A stretch of DNA of 64,000 nucleotides from Strigops habroptila. Taxonomy: Eukaryota; Chordata; Aves; Psittaciformes; Psittacidae. Location: the NCBI RefSeq assembly GCF_004027225.2, contig NC_044289.2:11804354-11868353 (forward strand), in the 5' to 3' direction. The notes beneath the pieces were generated by a model that worked only from the letters and a program-made list of their open reading frames with translations, searched no databases and was not told the origin of the DNA. The position numbers and the translations under genes are program-made. Positions within the stretch are counted from its first letter, which is position 1; each line of letters starts with the position of its first letter. Below, one piece after another: positions 22,911 to 36,700 of this stretch.

Positions 22911-25464
22911 CCTCATCTTCTGCTTCCTGAGCAAGTGGTCTGCAGAAAACACCCACAACTGCATCACCCACATCAGTTTGCCTTCAAGCTGAGATACTCT
23001 AGAGTGGCTTGTTATACGCCCCAGGGCAGAGCTCCATGCATTCCTGCTGCTTGACAACTCTCTCCCCTTAGTTTCTCCTGCAGGAGCCCTCCCAATCCAT
23101 GGAATGAGGCGGGGATTTGGGGAATAAAGTTCACAAGTGTCACAAAAAATGTGGCAAAGTGCCATGGGAACAAATGGACACAGGGACCCTTCAGCTCCAG
23201 CAGTGGACCTTGCTACCTTACTAACAGTCTCCATTTGAGCATGCAATTGCATTTCACATTGCAAAAGAATCAACTCTGACAGCTGACGTCTGGCTCTCAG
23301 TTTCCCTCGCATCTCCTTCTGTTTTCTCTATTCCTCTGGACTCTCATTCATGTCTTATATTTAACTCTTCCCTTGTTTTCTGACAGTTTTGATAGCTGCT
23401 CAAAAATGGCCGTATTCCAAATGTTATGTCTGCTTGTGTAATGCCTGTGTTTCCCTGCCAGATTTTGCCTCCTCTAAGTAGGATGCAGCTTTATGCGGAG
23501 GGTGCTGCACTGCTCTGCTTCCAGTGCCACACTGGGGATGTCACCATTGTGCATGCTGGCCTTCCCCACGCACACGCAGCCCCTGCTTTGGGTGATTGCC
23601 CTGGGAAGAGAAAGGACCATATGTTTTTCCCCCTCAGGATGTGGGAATGTTTACACAGATAAGGTGTTTTCCATTGATGTTTTAAAAGAAAGGCAGATTT
23701 ATGTCTCCTTTTTTACTGGTGGAGAGACTAATGTACAGGCTGGGGAAGTGATTTGCCTGAGCCATCCATGAGGTCGGTGGCTTCCAGCCCCAAGCAGACC
23801 CTGCCATAGCCTTGCTTTTACAACCAGTAGATGCTACAGCGTGAGGACTCTTGGCTGTAATATAACAGGCATCATGCAGCCAGGCTCTTGAGGGTGGCTG
23901 GGGATATAAGAACAAATGTAATAAACGTGGTATGGGGACACCTGGAGACCATTCCTCTCTTATCCACCCAGACACAGCTGGCGCAGGGACCTGCACCTCC
24001 TGCTCTGCTCAGCTCTCCCAAGGGCTCTGCTTTGTATCAGCTTTCCCTGGCCAGATTGTGTGTTTTGCTGTTTTCCTCATGCCATCTGCAAGGCGCTCTC
24101 TTCCCTTGCTCTGATTGTGGCACACGGTGGTGGAGGAGTGATGGCTGGGCAGGCTCCTGGATGTTCAGAAAAGGAAGGAGGGACAGCCAGGTACACAGGG
24201 GCTCCCGGCTCCTTGGCACACATTTCCGTACAGTGTGGGCAGAAATGCAGTCCTATGGGTATGGTGGGTTTGTGTATCTGTGGGTACAATAGCTTGATGC
24301 AATGGGAAAAGAGAAGAAATCATGCCAAGGCACCCCTATCACATCTGGGGCACAGGAGCTGCCAAATCCTGCCTGCATGCTGTAAGAACACTCTGGGCTC
24401 TGGGAAATGCAGCTCCCATGGGACATGGCCTGGGCTTTGCATGGTCCTTCTTCAGTCCTCCTTCCCCTGCCTGCCCTCAGCACTAATGAGTAATACAGCA
24501 TCATGGTGGCAGAGCGAGGAGGAAGGATCCAAATTTCTAAGGAAATTGCCTTTGTTTGCTCTCAGAGTTTCAGAAAAATGTGCTTTGATTCAAGAACAAG
24601 GCTGATATTTACCTTCTCTTCTCTGCTCTCAGCTCAGGCCAAAACTGGTGACAGGAAAACCAGAAAACCAGGGAGGAAAGGGATGAGCAGGAGGCTGAGG
24701 CAGGAACAAGAGAACAGGCAATGAGATGCTGGAGGATGGTAAAGAAGAAAAGCAGAATAGGAACTGAGCGTGGAGGCCTCCAGCCAAGCCACCCAGCACT
24801 CCTCTCAGCCTGTCTTTCATGTATAGCAGTGTTTGGGTTTCTCTAAACATAGAAAATTCCCACATAAAGAATTTTTTTATCTTATTACCAAGACTGCTAA
24901 GTACAACCCAAACTAAGAGACACTACACAAGAACAAATGCTTACACATTAAACCCACAGAAATCACAAGCAAATGCTGCTTGTTGATATAGAAATTTGTT
25001 ATTTCTATATCAACCCCAGGAGCTCCTACGATGGTTGGAGGTAGTAGTGGGAGAGGAACCAGCAGAAATCAAGAAGAACCTGGTAAACTTGGGAGGAAGC
25101 CAGGAAGGAGAGTACTACATGGGTACAAGACTCAGAATCGTACATCAGCAGAGAAACATGGACTTGCCAGCACTCACATAACCTGAATTCTGACTCTGCA
25201 TACCATTTACAGATTTAATTTCAATCTAGGATAGCTTTCTGTCTCTTTCTAGCCTTAAACATTCAGTGTTGTTTTGTCATTTGTGTGTGCTGGGTGGAAT
25301 CCCCAGTTTTCACTGCTTTACTCCACTGCCAGCTCTGCATTTCCTCATGCGTTCAGATCCAGGCAAGATCTGGTTTTGTACCATGGATTTATTTTGTCCA
25401 TGGGGAAGCATTGCTATTTGAAAGATATCTGGGCAACTGTCATCCTGAAGGTTAGAAACCTGAA
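22911..25464. other. Intergenic sequence with one perfect hairpin
   Basis: About 2.5 kb without a recognised gene. It contains a perfect 14-bp inverted repeat at 24,982-25,014 (listed separately). Chance open frames of up to 181 codons around 23,890-24,605 lie on both strands and lack any domain. Confidence 0.55.
24982..25014. repeat. Perfect 14-bp inverted repeat with 5-nt loop
   Basis: The arm gttgatatagaaat (24,982-24,995) is followed by ttgtt and then its exact reverse complement atttctatatcaac (25,001-25,014). The stem has no mismatch. It is too short for a microRNA precursor. It could extrude as a cruciform, be a terminator-like RNA hairpin, or mark a small foldback insertion. Confidence 0.9.
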
Positions 25465-25624
25465 GGTTGTGGCTGCCCCATCCCTGGCAGTGTTCAAGGC
25501 CAGGTTGGACACAGGGGCTTGGCGCAACCTGCTCTAGTGGAAGGTGTCCCTGCCCGTGGCAGGGGGTTGGAGCTGGGTGGGCTTTAAGATCCCTTCCAGC
25601 CCAAACCATTCTATGGTTCTATGA
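25465..25624 (+). mobile_element. CR1 LINE, short 3' end with intact terminal octamers
   Basis: A 160-bp 5'-truncated CR1 tail on the plus strand. It runs from the 'ctggcagtgttcaaggccag' block through the 'cttccagcccaaacc' terminus. It ends with two copies of the CR1 terminal octamer, attctatg and gttctatg, at 25,608-25,623. The intact ending suggests a comparatively recent insertion. Confidence 0.93.
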
Positions 25625-28600
25625 AACCTGTCTGACAGGCGCTGGCTCCTGGGCTGGGCTTTGCAGGGGCTGTGAGCTGCCTTTGGAGCTGCAGTCTTGG
25701 CCTGGTGGGAATGGTGCATTCTGGAATATCTGGTCTCTCTTGCAGGCACTGAGCCTTTGGCCACGACCTTTTAGAAAGTTTGGCCCAAGATGTCTCAACC
25801 TGAGCATTTGAACTTTGCAGCAGACAAACTTTGGGCCAGATTCTTCCATCTTTACCCATTTTCACAACACTTCTCAGCCCAGTAGCTGGCACAGCTCCTT
25901 GGCAAGGCTCTGCTGTAGCGTATCGCCTGTTCCAGATCCTGCTGAGCCAGATGTGGTGTATAGCAGATGATGTATCACCAGCCTGACCACGCAGCCACAT
26001 CTACCCATGGGAGCTCTCTGGCTGGGAGGCAACTGCAATGTGAGTGTCGGGACACAGCCTCTGCATCCTGGGAGCTGATGGCAAAGTGGTGAAGTGAAAA
26101 ATGAGGGATGACATGCCTCCTCCTGTCTGTGATCCTGGCCATACCTGCATTGCCACCTCCCTCCCCAGCTGCCCTGAGGCCTGTCCCTGCACCCTGGATG
26201 TCACCGCTGCCTGCGGTGGATCTGGAGAGGAGCCTGCAGATGGAATGATTCATCAGACATCCAGCCGCAGAGCTAATTGCTTCCTCTCCTGACTCCTGTA
26301 TCCGGGAAGCAGGCTGGAGCTGCACAGCTCAGCCTTGAGTGTCCCCATAACTCGAGAGCCAAGACCTGAGGATGTATGTGCAGCCCAGGCTGGACCAGTG
26401 AGCAGCTTTCTGGCATCACTAGCCTGGCGCAGCCTTCCCCACTTCCCAGGGGAGATCTTCCCTCTCCCCCTCTGTCAGTGGCTCCACAGCCATCAGCCAT
26501 CCATGGTACATGGCAAAGCTTAGCCCTCCAGAGAGCAGTGAGGGATGTGACCTGCATTTTGCAGCCTGCAGGAGCCCAGCTGATGAGTGATGCTGTGGGA
26601 ATGGGTTTGCTACTGCCCTATATCCCCCCCATTCATTTACAGGGGAGCAGGAAATACATCCCACTTCATTTGGGCACCATCCCCTGCTGTGCCCAGGTGC
26701 CAGAAGGTTTGGCTGTGGGAGACCAGTCCTCAGTGCTGCGTTGCTGGGCTGGTGCCATGAGCAGAACAGCTTTTGCTCACCCGCCTAACAAACAGCAAGG
26801 CTGCCCCGGGGCCTTGAGCCATCTCTTTCCCCACTTGCTGGACGTCATGTGCGGAGTACAGGGATGCCTTGATGGAACAGCCATCTTCTGGGTATCCTGA
26901 GAGGAAGTTTAGCACCCCTGAGGAAGCTTCTCCGTGCTGGGTTATTCCAGCACAACCAAACACCTGAACTGGGACGTGCATCAGCATGTGGATGCAGCAG
27001 AACCAGCCAGCACCAGGACCTGGGCTGTGCATCAGGAGAGAACCAAGAAGAAAGAAGGTCCAGGAGCTGAAAGAGTTGGAGTAACAATATAGTTGTTCCT
27101 CTGGGTGTCGAGGACAGAAGGACCTATAGAAACCTCTGCTGTGCCCCTGTGCTGGGAGCACAGAGCCCACATGTCGCAGCAAGGGCAGGGATGGGAGTTG
27201 CAGGGTTGGGGCTGGCAGGCAGAGTGCAGCACTCTCAGGGATCCCTCCCAAGTGTTTTGCTCATCTCTGTGCAGCCGAAACCCATCTGCAATGAGGGGGT
27301 GGAGAGCCTGAAGCACAAGCAGGAAGCACTGTCAAAAAAAGCCTCTTCAGTGTTATGCTGGTGCAATCATGTCAAAAACCAAAAAAGGCATCGCCACCTG
27401 CAAAAGAGCAGGCGCTATCTCTGACAGCCTTGGAACTCCCACCACAGCAAGAGACAGGCGTGGGGCTCGTTCCTCAGTCCCTGCACTCTGATTGACCCAG
27501 TTGGACCCCCACAGCCGACAGCGCAGCTCAGGGTCTCCTGCACTCACCACCAGCAGCCCAGAGCCACCAATCCAGCCTCTGGTCCCATCAGATGCTTTGG
27601 GCGAAGCATGAGCCCATTCCCAGCACTGCCAGAGACACAGCCATTGAGCAGCAATGGGACCAGGCACTGAATCAGGCCCGTGAGCCCTCCTTGTAGCTTC
27701 AAACCAGGTGAAGATGAGTGCTGTAGACCAGGGCAGGGTTTCTCATGTGCCAATTGCATCTAAAGAACATTGCTATTTGATCCTTCCTGCTCTCTGCCTT
27801 CCTTGCCTGCTTACCCATACAAGCTCCTGCTGGTGCTTGGGGAAATGAAGGGCCATACTGAGCAGTCCCATCCCCGTGCCAAGAGGAGGTCTTCCCTGAG
27901 TCCTGGATGGTCTACAGGAAGACAAACTTGCTCTCTGACACTGCCTTTTTCCCCTAGTCCTGCCAAGCGATCCAAGCAGGCTGCAGGCAGCATATGGGGG
28001 CTCCAGGATCAGATCCTTGAAAAATAATCTGCTCCTTTCTCATCCTGGTGGCAAAGCACTGCCGACCAATCTGAGTCCTCAGCTCACCCTCTGCACAGTG
28101 GGTGACCCAACATCCCCAGCACCCTGGGGGCACCCAGGGTATCCAATGTGGTTCTTACCTTCCCCTTCACCAGCTGGATTTCAAAGCACTCACACAACAT
28201 CCCTTCAAACCTGGCCTGACAGCAACAGGAGCAATATGTGCTCCATGCGCAAATCCAAAGGGATAACAATCCCTGAGGATAAGCGAAACCCTGATGACAG
28301 CTGGCATGGCCTGCAGAAGCCATTCCTGCCAAACTGCTTGTCTCCCCAGAGAGGATTTTCACTGGTGCTTTCTGGCATCCCTGACCTCGGTTCTACCTCC
28401 CAAGGGCTGGTGAGCTGCCTACAGAGCCTGTGTGCTCGTCTCTGCTCTTCCAGAGAAGTCATTGCCATGTTCTTGATGGCCAGGATAAGCTTTCTGCCTG
28501 GCATCCCTGGCACATCCCCTCTGCACCATGCAGTGGACCCAGGTGATGCAGTGCAGATGATGACTTCAGGAGCGAGCTGAGGATACCTGGCTTCTGAGCC

Positions 28601-29696
28601 CCAGCACCAGTGAGGCAAAACAGGACCAGAAACAGATGTGTCACATTGAACTGACCCATATTAAACGGTTTTGATCTGCTCATCAAACTAAACTACAACA
28701 GTTCTTTCTACCTTGGTAATACCTGCTGACTACACATCAAAAAAAACCCCACCTGATTTATTTTTCCAGCAGTAAAATGTGTGTTTTGTTCCACTTAACA
28801 AAAAAGTCTGAGATTTCCCTTTTTGAAATCTGGATAAACTGAGTTTAGGAAGTTTTGTGTAGCAAACCAAGGGCACACTGGGCATTGACAGCAAGGTGGC
28901 CTTCACAAGGCAGGGACAGCCACAACGCTGCTCTGCTTCGCCTGGGGAGGAATTTCAGCCAGAGATTTGAGCTGGTCATCACAAGGAGGAGGTAGGAAAC
29001 AGGATAAAATCCAGAGGAGATGCTTACAATGTTGGGTAGAAGTTTGAAGAGCATGAGCTGCAAGAAGAGGAAGAGTGATTCTAATCTGTCCAGGGCTGGC
29101 AGGGAGAAGCCTGAGCAGGGTTATGAGAACAGCCTTCTAAAATGCTACAAATCGCTAGAAAGAGATTAGTGATCATTCATTCTCAGGTCTACCAAGGATA
29201 TTTTGTGCAGTAATTGGCTTAATTTGCATCTAGAGAGATTTAGGGTTGGTATTAGGATTGCAAGGGGATTTTCCTTGGGCCACATCATGATGTGTCAAAA
29301 GCTGTCTGGGATGTAACTGCTGCAAAACAGCATGCAGAGGAGCAGCTCCCTGCAGTCCCGCTTGCCCTTTGGGGCTGCAAGGCACCCTGGAGGGACCCCA
29401 TTGTGCCAGACACCATGGGGAGATGTCCCTGATGAATCCGGGCAGGGAAAGGCAAGGCAGGGCCATCTCCGAGCACCCAGCGCTGGGGGCTGAGGGAGCA
29501 GGGGAAAGGGGAGCAGTGGGTACTTTTGCTCCCACTCCTTAGAAGCTGCCTGCCTCCTTGCCATGGGAGAAGGAGGTCTTTGCCCAGTGGCAGAGGGTGG
29601 AAACTGTTTTGGTGAGTTTTCACTGAGTGTGAAAACCAGCTCCATATCTGTATCTCCAGTTCTCCCATTTCTGATGTGCCCCTCTGCCATGCTATG

Positions 29697-29852
29697 CTTC
29701 CCTCTCACATCTTTCTGTCACCCTGCTTTGCATCTCCTCCATCACCTTCTTTCTGCCGTACCCCTCCTGCTCTTCATCTTCCCCATCCCTCCAGCTGCAC
29801 TCCTCCTCCTCCTTTCTAGTCTCCCCCTCTTTATTCTCACGCCTTCTCACAC
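29697..29852 (+). repeat. Pyrimidine-rich low-complexity tract
   Basis: About 155 bp strongly enriched in C and T on the plus strand, with runs such as 'ctcctcctcctttct' and 'ctccccctctttatt'. On the minus strand it makes a glutamate/lysine/arginine-rich tail in an open frame, which is a composition artefact. Confidence 0.7.
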
Positions 29853-32109
29853 CAGCTTTTTCATTCAGCAGCACGCCATTTCCATTTGAATCGCTTTCCT
29901 GACTCCATCCAGGACAGGAGCCGAGCCAGGGTGCTGCATCCTGTCCTAGCCCCACATTCATGAGCATCACGTGGACGGTGCTGGCTGTCACCAGCAAGCC
30001 CATTCTGTATGCGTGGCAGCAGCATGCTCCTGCACCCTCCTCTCTGCCCACTGAGCTGAGCTGAACATGGATTACAGAGCACATGGAGAGGGAGCGATGG
30101 TGAGTCTTGGCTGGAGACAGACTGAGTGCTCCCCATTGGCATCCCCAGAGGGGTAAAAGGGCACTGGGCAGCCACCCATTTCCAGGGGATCTGCTGGGTC
30201 TGCTGGCTGCTCTTCCGAGGGTACAGGGCACCCATCTGCACCATCTCTGCCCATCAGTCCTTGTGGGCCACCCTAGGAGCCCCCTGCCAAACCAGGTACC
30301 ACAATGGCAAAGGCAAGGGATAAGCATGGTGAGAAGGATCATCTAGTGGATGTCGGTAAGATCTGCTGGCTGGGGGTGGCCATCAGATGGTCCTTCCCAC
30401 AGGCACTAGGTTTGCTAGGAGCAAAGGTCTGCTCTCACCAGGATGTGCAAGCTCGGGTGTTCACTGTGTGGCTGGGTGAGGGTGCTGGGCTCACCAGGAC
30501 CCTGTCCAGGCTCTGGGGTGAGAGGTGCCCCCCTGGCTCTCAGTGGTCTGTCTGCACGTACCCCCAGATGCCTGCTCACACACATACAAATTCACTTCTT
30601 GCACATCAGACGTGTCAAGGCCCATCAGGGACCAGACTGCACCATGCACAGGTCATTGAGCTGGGCTTGGGACAGGGGCTTGGGACAGCGCTTCTGCTCC
30701 CCCTGCCCCCCCCCGGGGCTGCTGGCTGAGGTTCCCCAGCTCCTTCACCTGGAGTAGGAAGACCCAGAAATCCCATCCTGTGGATATCTCCGTGGACAGG
30801 AGAGGCCCTGTGTGCAGTCCCCAAGACCAGGACACAGTTGTCACCAGTGCATATGCCCTGAAGTCCCTTGGTCTAGAAGGCAAGGGGCACATGGCTGCGC
30901 ACCCTCTCCACCTCCTTCTCTCTTCTCTTGAGGCTCACCCTTGTAACCTTGCAGTCTGCTCAGTCTAAACAAGATTTATTATCTCCCCAGCAGCAGGTGG
31001 ACGCAGAGGCAAATAACTTCCAGCCTCATGGGGTGTTTCTTTCCTTCTCTATCAGGTGCTGGTTAATGGTTAACTTTCAGGAGTTTTCCTCCTGGCAAAC
31101 AGGGAGTCCTTCAGCATTTTCTTTAACCTCTGGGTTAAAGCAAAACCAAGAGCTGGCTGGTACCTGGTGAACTGCTCTCCATGGCCAAGTGGAGCTGGTG
31201 CCCACTTTGCAGATACCTCTGTGTGCAATGGCAAACAGGCAGGGCAACACTTCCAGACCAGTACAGGCCATGGGCAACCAGCCACAGCCACCAGTGGCAC
31301 AGGAGAAGGTCTGAGAAGGTTTAGTTTCATGTAGAGGATGTAGAAGCCTGGTCGAATGGAGGGCTACAAATGCAGCTGAGGACGTGGGGCGCATGCAGCG
31401 ACCTGGTGGTTTGCCATCAGGAAAAGGGCTATGGTTCCCATTGGGCTGTAAATCAAAGTTCTGCCCAAGGGCAGGGTGGGTGGGAATGGGGTTGGTGCTC
31501 TGGTATACTCAGGGGAACCTCAAGCTTTTTACCACTAAATGCACAAGACACCTCACCATGCAGGCAGTTGGTGCTAAGGCATCAGGAGCAGCAGCTATGG
31601 CCATCAGCTCCTCACCACGGAAATAAAAGGGGTGTCCAGGTTTCTGCTCACTGTAAAAGCAGAACTGTTACCCAGAAGTTCAGTATTTGAAAGAGAGTCA
31701 TATTCTGCTAGTAACAGTGCAGAGGGGGTAGAATATCTTGCCATCTTGTTTGTGTTTCACTGATGGCCATTCACAAACCCTTGGCTCGTGGTGACCCTTG
31801 GACCACACGAGCAGAGCAACTGGGCTGCCCTTGGGTGCCAGCAGCACAGCACAGCACCTCGGCCTTTCATCTGTGACTCATGTGTTAAAACATCACTTGA
31901 TTTCCATTCTCTGTGCCACGATGGAGGAAGCAAACAGGCAAAGAGGCTTTGCGCTTGGGTTAGTCAATTTTCATGGCAATTTAGCAAGGCTGGTTGAGAG
32001 TCATTTTCCAGCTAATTTCAGTTTCTTTGCACTGCTTCTGAGCTCCAGGGCCTGGGCTGCAAATGTGACAGCAGGGAGCTGCTCAGAGTCTTGTCATGGA
32101 AAAAAGCTG

Positions 32110-32260
32110 ACCTGGGAAACATTGTTATCAGCATTTGATAAGAGATGATAATGCTAATTTCGGTCCTGAAATCTCTCCTTAATAGAAGTGATCAGCTCAT
32201 ATTTATCCCAGCAATTACAGCTGCAAAGAGCTCAGGCGGTTAGAGGACATCCACCTTCTG
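32110..32260. promoter_or_regulatory. Candidate enhancer with clustered GATA words
   Basis: Three WGATAR words lie within 27 bp: TTATCA at 32,125-32,130, TGATAAG at 32,136-32,142 and TGATAA at 32,146-32,151. Another TTATC word lies ~50 bp on. The patch is AT-rich and repeat-free. Regulatory function is inferred. Confidence 0.28.
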
Positions 32261-33711
32261 CAGCTGAGAGAGAAAGGTTTAGATCATGAGAACCAATGCT
32301 AATGTGGCTTTTTGAAGGAAGTTCTCCCTTTGGAGGATAAATCAGCACCTATCTGTTAGAAATAAAGCCCTGTTCTCCCATGGGACAGGCTGCCCCACAT
32401 CTGCCTGATGGATGAGTGTCTTGCCAGTCCTCTGATGCATCTGGCTTTTGTCCTTGCAGGAACCAGGAGGCAGGACCTGGCTCTGCTCCAGTGCCCAGTG
32501 TGGGCTTATGCTCAAGCTCCGACATTCTCAGTGGTATTTCTGAGGACGCCTGCAAGGGGCTTTTGGCAGAAAATATCCCTTCCAGGGCATCAGGTCGAGG
32601 TGGGCTCATGCATCCCAGCCTACGCTTGATCCCTGAATCCTTCTGAAGTGATGCTATGTGCAGTGTGACCTGCTGAGGTGTCACCATACATGTGCCAGGC
32701 TGTGATCATTGCTTGCAGATATTGGCAGCCCACATTTCTGCTCTAGCACGTGTGGCCTGAGGGCTTAGCAGGACACAAGGCAGAGCACGTATGGCACCAC
32801 AGTGGGGATGCTGGAGATGCTGCCAGGGAGCTTGTGTTTCAGGGGCATGGGCAGACCTGCAGAGCCTTTGCAGGGCAGATTCTTACATTCTGCAGCAACA
32901 AGGAAAGAGTTTTCCAGCCGCTCCAGCCCTTGCAGCAGAGCAAAGCACAGTCCTTGGCTCAGCACAGCTCACTGGCTGCTTTCTGTAGCACCAGCCATTA
33001 ACCTTTCAGCTCTGCCTAAATAAATCAGTGCGTCTGCAGGGCCTTTGGAGCTGGTGAGCAATGCCAGCCAGTGCTGCGGGTGGACCAGAAAAGTGAGGAG
33101 GAGTGTGTCAGCCTGGTTTGTCTGGATCCCATCTGGCCGATGGGTGATGTGTCACCCAGGAGGATCAATGCACACCATGCCTGCCTGCAAAGGTGCCCAG
33201 ACACCCTAGAGCGTGGATAAAAAGGCAAGGACTGAATGGTGTTTTATGTGCAAAGCACCAAAGCTGAGAGGGCAGGATGAATTCGCCAGTGCTCCCACAA
33301 GCCAGTCCAACTGGTTTATGCAAAGAGGGAATCACTGGGGTTTCTGTGTTGGTGCTTGTGTCTGGTGCAGGTCTCACACATAACAGCCTCAATTTTAGCA
33401 TGTCAGGACTTACAGACATTTTCAGCAGGTTTGCCACCCGGCTGAGCTCCTCACCCAGGGCATTTGGGGCAGGACCAGGGATGACAAGAGGTTCCTCCCG
33501 CACCTCCTCGCCTTGCCCAGCGCACACTGCGTCGTGGCCCTTTGCTCCTGCCAGCAGTGTGCTTTGGAAGGGGACCAAAGAGGTGTGAAGCCTCCATCAC
33601 TCCAGTCCTTCACAGGCAGCCCCTCTGAGCCTGTACTCACCCCCATCCCCTTGGGCAAGCCCTGCGCTGTCTGCAAGGGGTCAAGCAAGACCACAGCAAC
33701 CACAGGAGCCC

Positions 33712-33725
33712 CAGCCAGGGGGCAG
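33712..33725 (+). promoter_or_regulatory. CTCF-like word upstream of the promoter
   Basis: The string cagccagggggcag matches about 12 of 14 positions of the CTCF core consensus, including the central AGGGGGCAG. It lies ~5.7 kb upstream of the CpG-island promoter. A single near-match is weak evidence. Confidence 0.2.
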
Positions 33726-36700
33726 AGCTGGCACCAGGGCCAGCTGCCCCTGAAGGCCCCATCCCTCCTCCTCCTCCTCACTTCTAGTCCCATTAACCAG
33801 CATCAGCTGAAGCTGGCAGAGGGCTGAAAACAATTTGCATCATCTCAGCAATGTAAATAAATACCCTGAAAAGATGACCCTGCCCTCAAGCCTGATCCTG
33901 TGCTGCTGGGAGAGGTTCTAGCTGGGTGCTGGACACCCCTGGCAGGGGTTGGCTGTGCACGGGTCTGTATATTCCAATATTATCTGTGACCCTGTGTGTG
34001 GTGGGCAATACTAAGGCTGGGACCTCACTGTGTGCTGCTGCACAGGGAAATTGGCTGTGGAGGTGTTTGAAGTGCTTGTGCAGCATGTGGGGGGCTGAGC
34101 CCTGGCAGCCCCACAGCCACAGTGGGGAGGCTGCTCTCTGTGCCCTTGGCCATGGGGTCGGGGGCAGCTCGTGCCAGAAGCTGCAGTGGAGGTTGCTCGG
34201 AGTCCAGGGAGGGAGGCAGGAATCTGGGACAAAACAGGGTTTGTTTCCCAGCCGTGACTCCTCTCATCGGCTCAGCTGCGGCCTTGTGTTCCCACGGCTC
34301 AGTGGGGTGGCATCCCTCAGGAGGATGCTCCTCTCATCCCGTGGCATCTGTGGGATGGAGGCCAAAGGTCCTGTGTCCTCACTGGAGCCTTGCTGAGGAC
34401 CTGCCAACCCCCTTCTTGTGGGACTGGGCTCCATGCGGAGTGCTACCAGCCCAAGCTGCAGAGGAGGAGAACTCAGCAAGATCCTGAGGCTGTGAGCTGC
34501 AAGGGGCTGGGTGGGACAGATGCGGAGAAAGGGTGATCCAGTGCATTCCCAGGGCTGAAAGGGTGCAGAGCTCCCTGCATCATCCTGTCCATGGGACATC
34601 TGCAGGAGATCAGATGCAGGAGAGGAGAGCTGCTCCCTGGGTTTGGCCCCAGCTGGGGCTGGGCTCTGGTCTGGTCCCTGCCCTCCACCCATGGGTACAG
34701 CAGCATTGGTGGTACAGCCACAAGCCTATCGCTGGGGATTTGGCTGCTAATCCTCTCTGGAGGAGCTGGCTGTAATCTAGCAACATGGGCTCAGGCTTTT
34801 CTTATTAACTTCTCCCAGGCTGCCTGATGCTGCTGACCAGCACATTCAGCGGTGAGGGGCTGCCCTCCCCACACTTTCCTGGGAACGTGGAGTGGGCAAG
34901 TGGGGTGAACTACACAGCACCAGCACTCCCTGCTTTGCGCTTTGTTCTTCATCTTTCCTTGCCGTCCTCTTTAGTGCCAGGGGTTTCTGCTGGGGGTCTT
35001 GGCTGTTCTCAGTGGGCCAGGCTATTGTCACACTCATCTTTGTTCAATCCCTGCATCTTCAAGCTGGCAGTTAATTAAGCCGTCAGAGCCTTCCCTTTAA
35101 TCAGAGCATGTCAGACCCGTGCCAGGGGCTCCCCTCAGGAGAACTCTACTTTCCTGGCAGCATCAGGATGGAAAGACACAGGATATCCCATTGCTCTGCC
35201 TGTGGCGCAGTCTGGGGCAGAGCCTCAGCCTCGCTACGTTCCTAAACAGGATGGGACTGATGCTCTCCAGGGGCTCACAGCCCACGGTTGCATCCAGCTG
35301 GTCTGTGCAGAAAGCTCAGCTAAGGAAGGAGGGGATCCCACAGGGCTCTCGCCTGCATGGGGCAGGATGTGCACAAAGGCTGGAGCCGCTGCTGGGCGCG
35401 GGACCTGCCCGACCCTTCCTCCTTCCCCTCACAGCCCCCAGGACAGGAATAACCCATTGCCAGTATCATCAGTCTCTTTGCTGGCGGCTCCTAACCCTAT
35501 CGCTGACTCTCTCGGGACCCCACAGGTCTGCTGAGACGGCCACAAGTGCTTCCTGTGGTTACTTTGCATCTTGGCACAGCTCTGCTAGGGGCCATCAGGC
35601 AACCCACATCCCACCCCGGGTCTCAGGTCCTCTGCCTTTAAAATGGGCAAATATTCCTTCCTCCCTGTCTCCTGGGGGTGCTGCGATTCTTTCCACTGCA
35701 ATCCTCCTACCTCTGCAAGGTGTCAAGGTGGGATGTGCAATAACTGTTACATGGGTCATTAATCACTTTGAGTTAATTATAAAAAATGCATTTCCTGCCC
35801 CTTTTATTCCTAGTTCTCCACCATGTGCATAACTAGCTGAAGTATGCCCAACTGTCTGAAGGTCATCAGGCATTGAACAGCATTTGGTACTAGCTCCTGT
35901 TCCTTGGGAAGTAGAGGATGAAGGCAGTGGGAGGCCTGCTCGTCCCCCAGGACTCCAGGGTTCCAGGCAGGCAGAGATAATAAGGGCTTGATCTGATGTC
36001 TCTGATGACATCTCAGTCCCAGAGACTTCTTTGAGCTTTGGATCCCATTCGAACAGCCTGGGGGAAGATGGCACCAAGAGCTGGAAATGTTTTCTTTGGA
36101 TAGCAACATTTGCCTGGAGCTGTTGGATGTGGAGCAGCCTGAGCTCACCAGTATGTTCCCATCATCCAAGATGTGTGAAGGGCAGAAAGCACCCAGGAGC
36201 TCAATGCGAGGAGCTGTGCATTGAGCTCCTCTCCTGCTGGGTGGCTCTTTCTTGGAGCTCCCCTCAACCCGCGGGCACAGCCTTGCCGAGGAGGATGGAG
36301 CTGAGGAGCACACAGGGAGCGTCTCACTCATCCCAGCTGGCAGCCAGCTCCCTGAGCTGCACAAAGGGCCTTTTCATGCCCTGCATAAACAAGCGAGAGG
36401 CATGAAAGGTTGTTATCACAGAGCATCAGCACTAGCAGCAGCCCAGGCGGGGATTCCCAAAATAACTCTCCTCCCAAGAGCACACAGGCATGCACACCCC
36501 TTTTTCCATGCTGCTGGGCTTTAGGGAATAAAGATTTTGGGTGCATCCAGCTCCTTTGCTGAACCCTGGGGGCCAAGAGCTGGCTCATAGGCAGGGCTTG
36601 ACCCCTGTGCCTGCCATGAGGCAGAGCTGGTGGTGCCACAGCACACGTGTGTGCACACATGGATATGTTCACCTCGTGATGGAAGTGAGGAAGAACACAA

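Noticed and set aside
24982..25014. MicroRNA precursor at the perfect hairpin
   Set aside because: A 14-bp stem is far shorter than a Drosha/Dicer substrate and flanking bases do not extend the pairing.
29692..30342. 216-codon minus-strand frame with a Glu/Lys/Arg-rich tail
   Set aside because: The charged tail is the translation of a pyrimidine-rich tract; the remainder shows no domain and overlaps frames on both strands.
35119..35832. 237-codon plus-strand frame
   Set aside because: No recognisable motif, no splice context, and composition typical of chance frames in GC-rich sequence.
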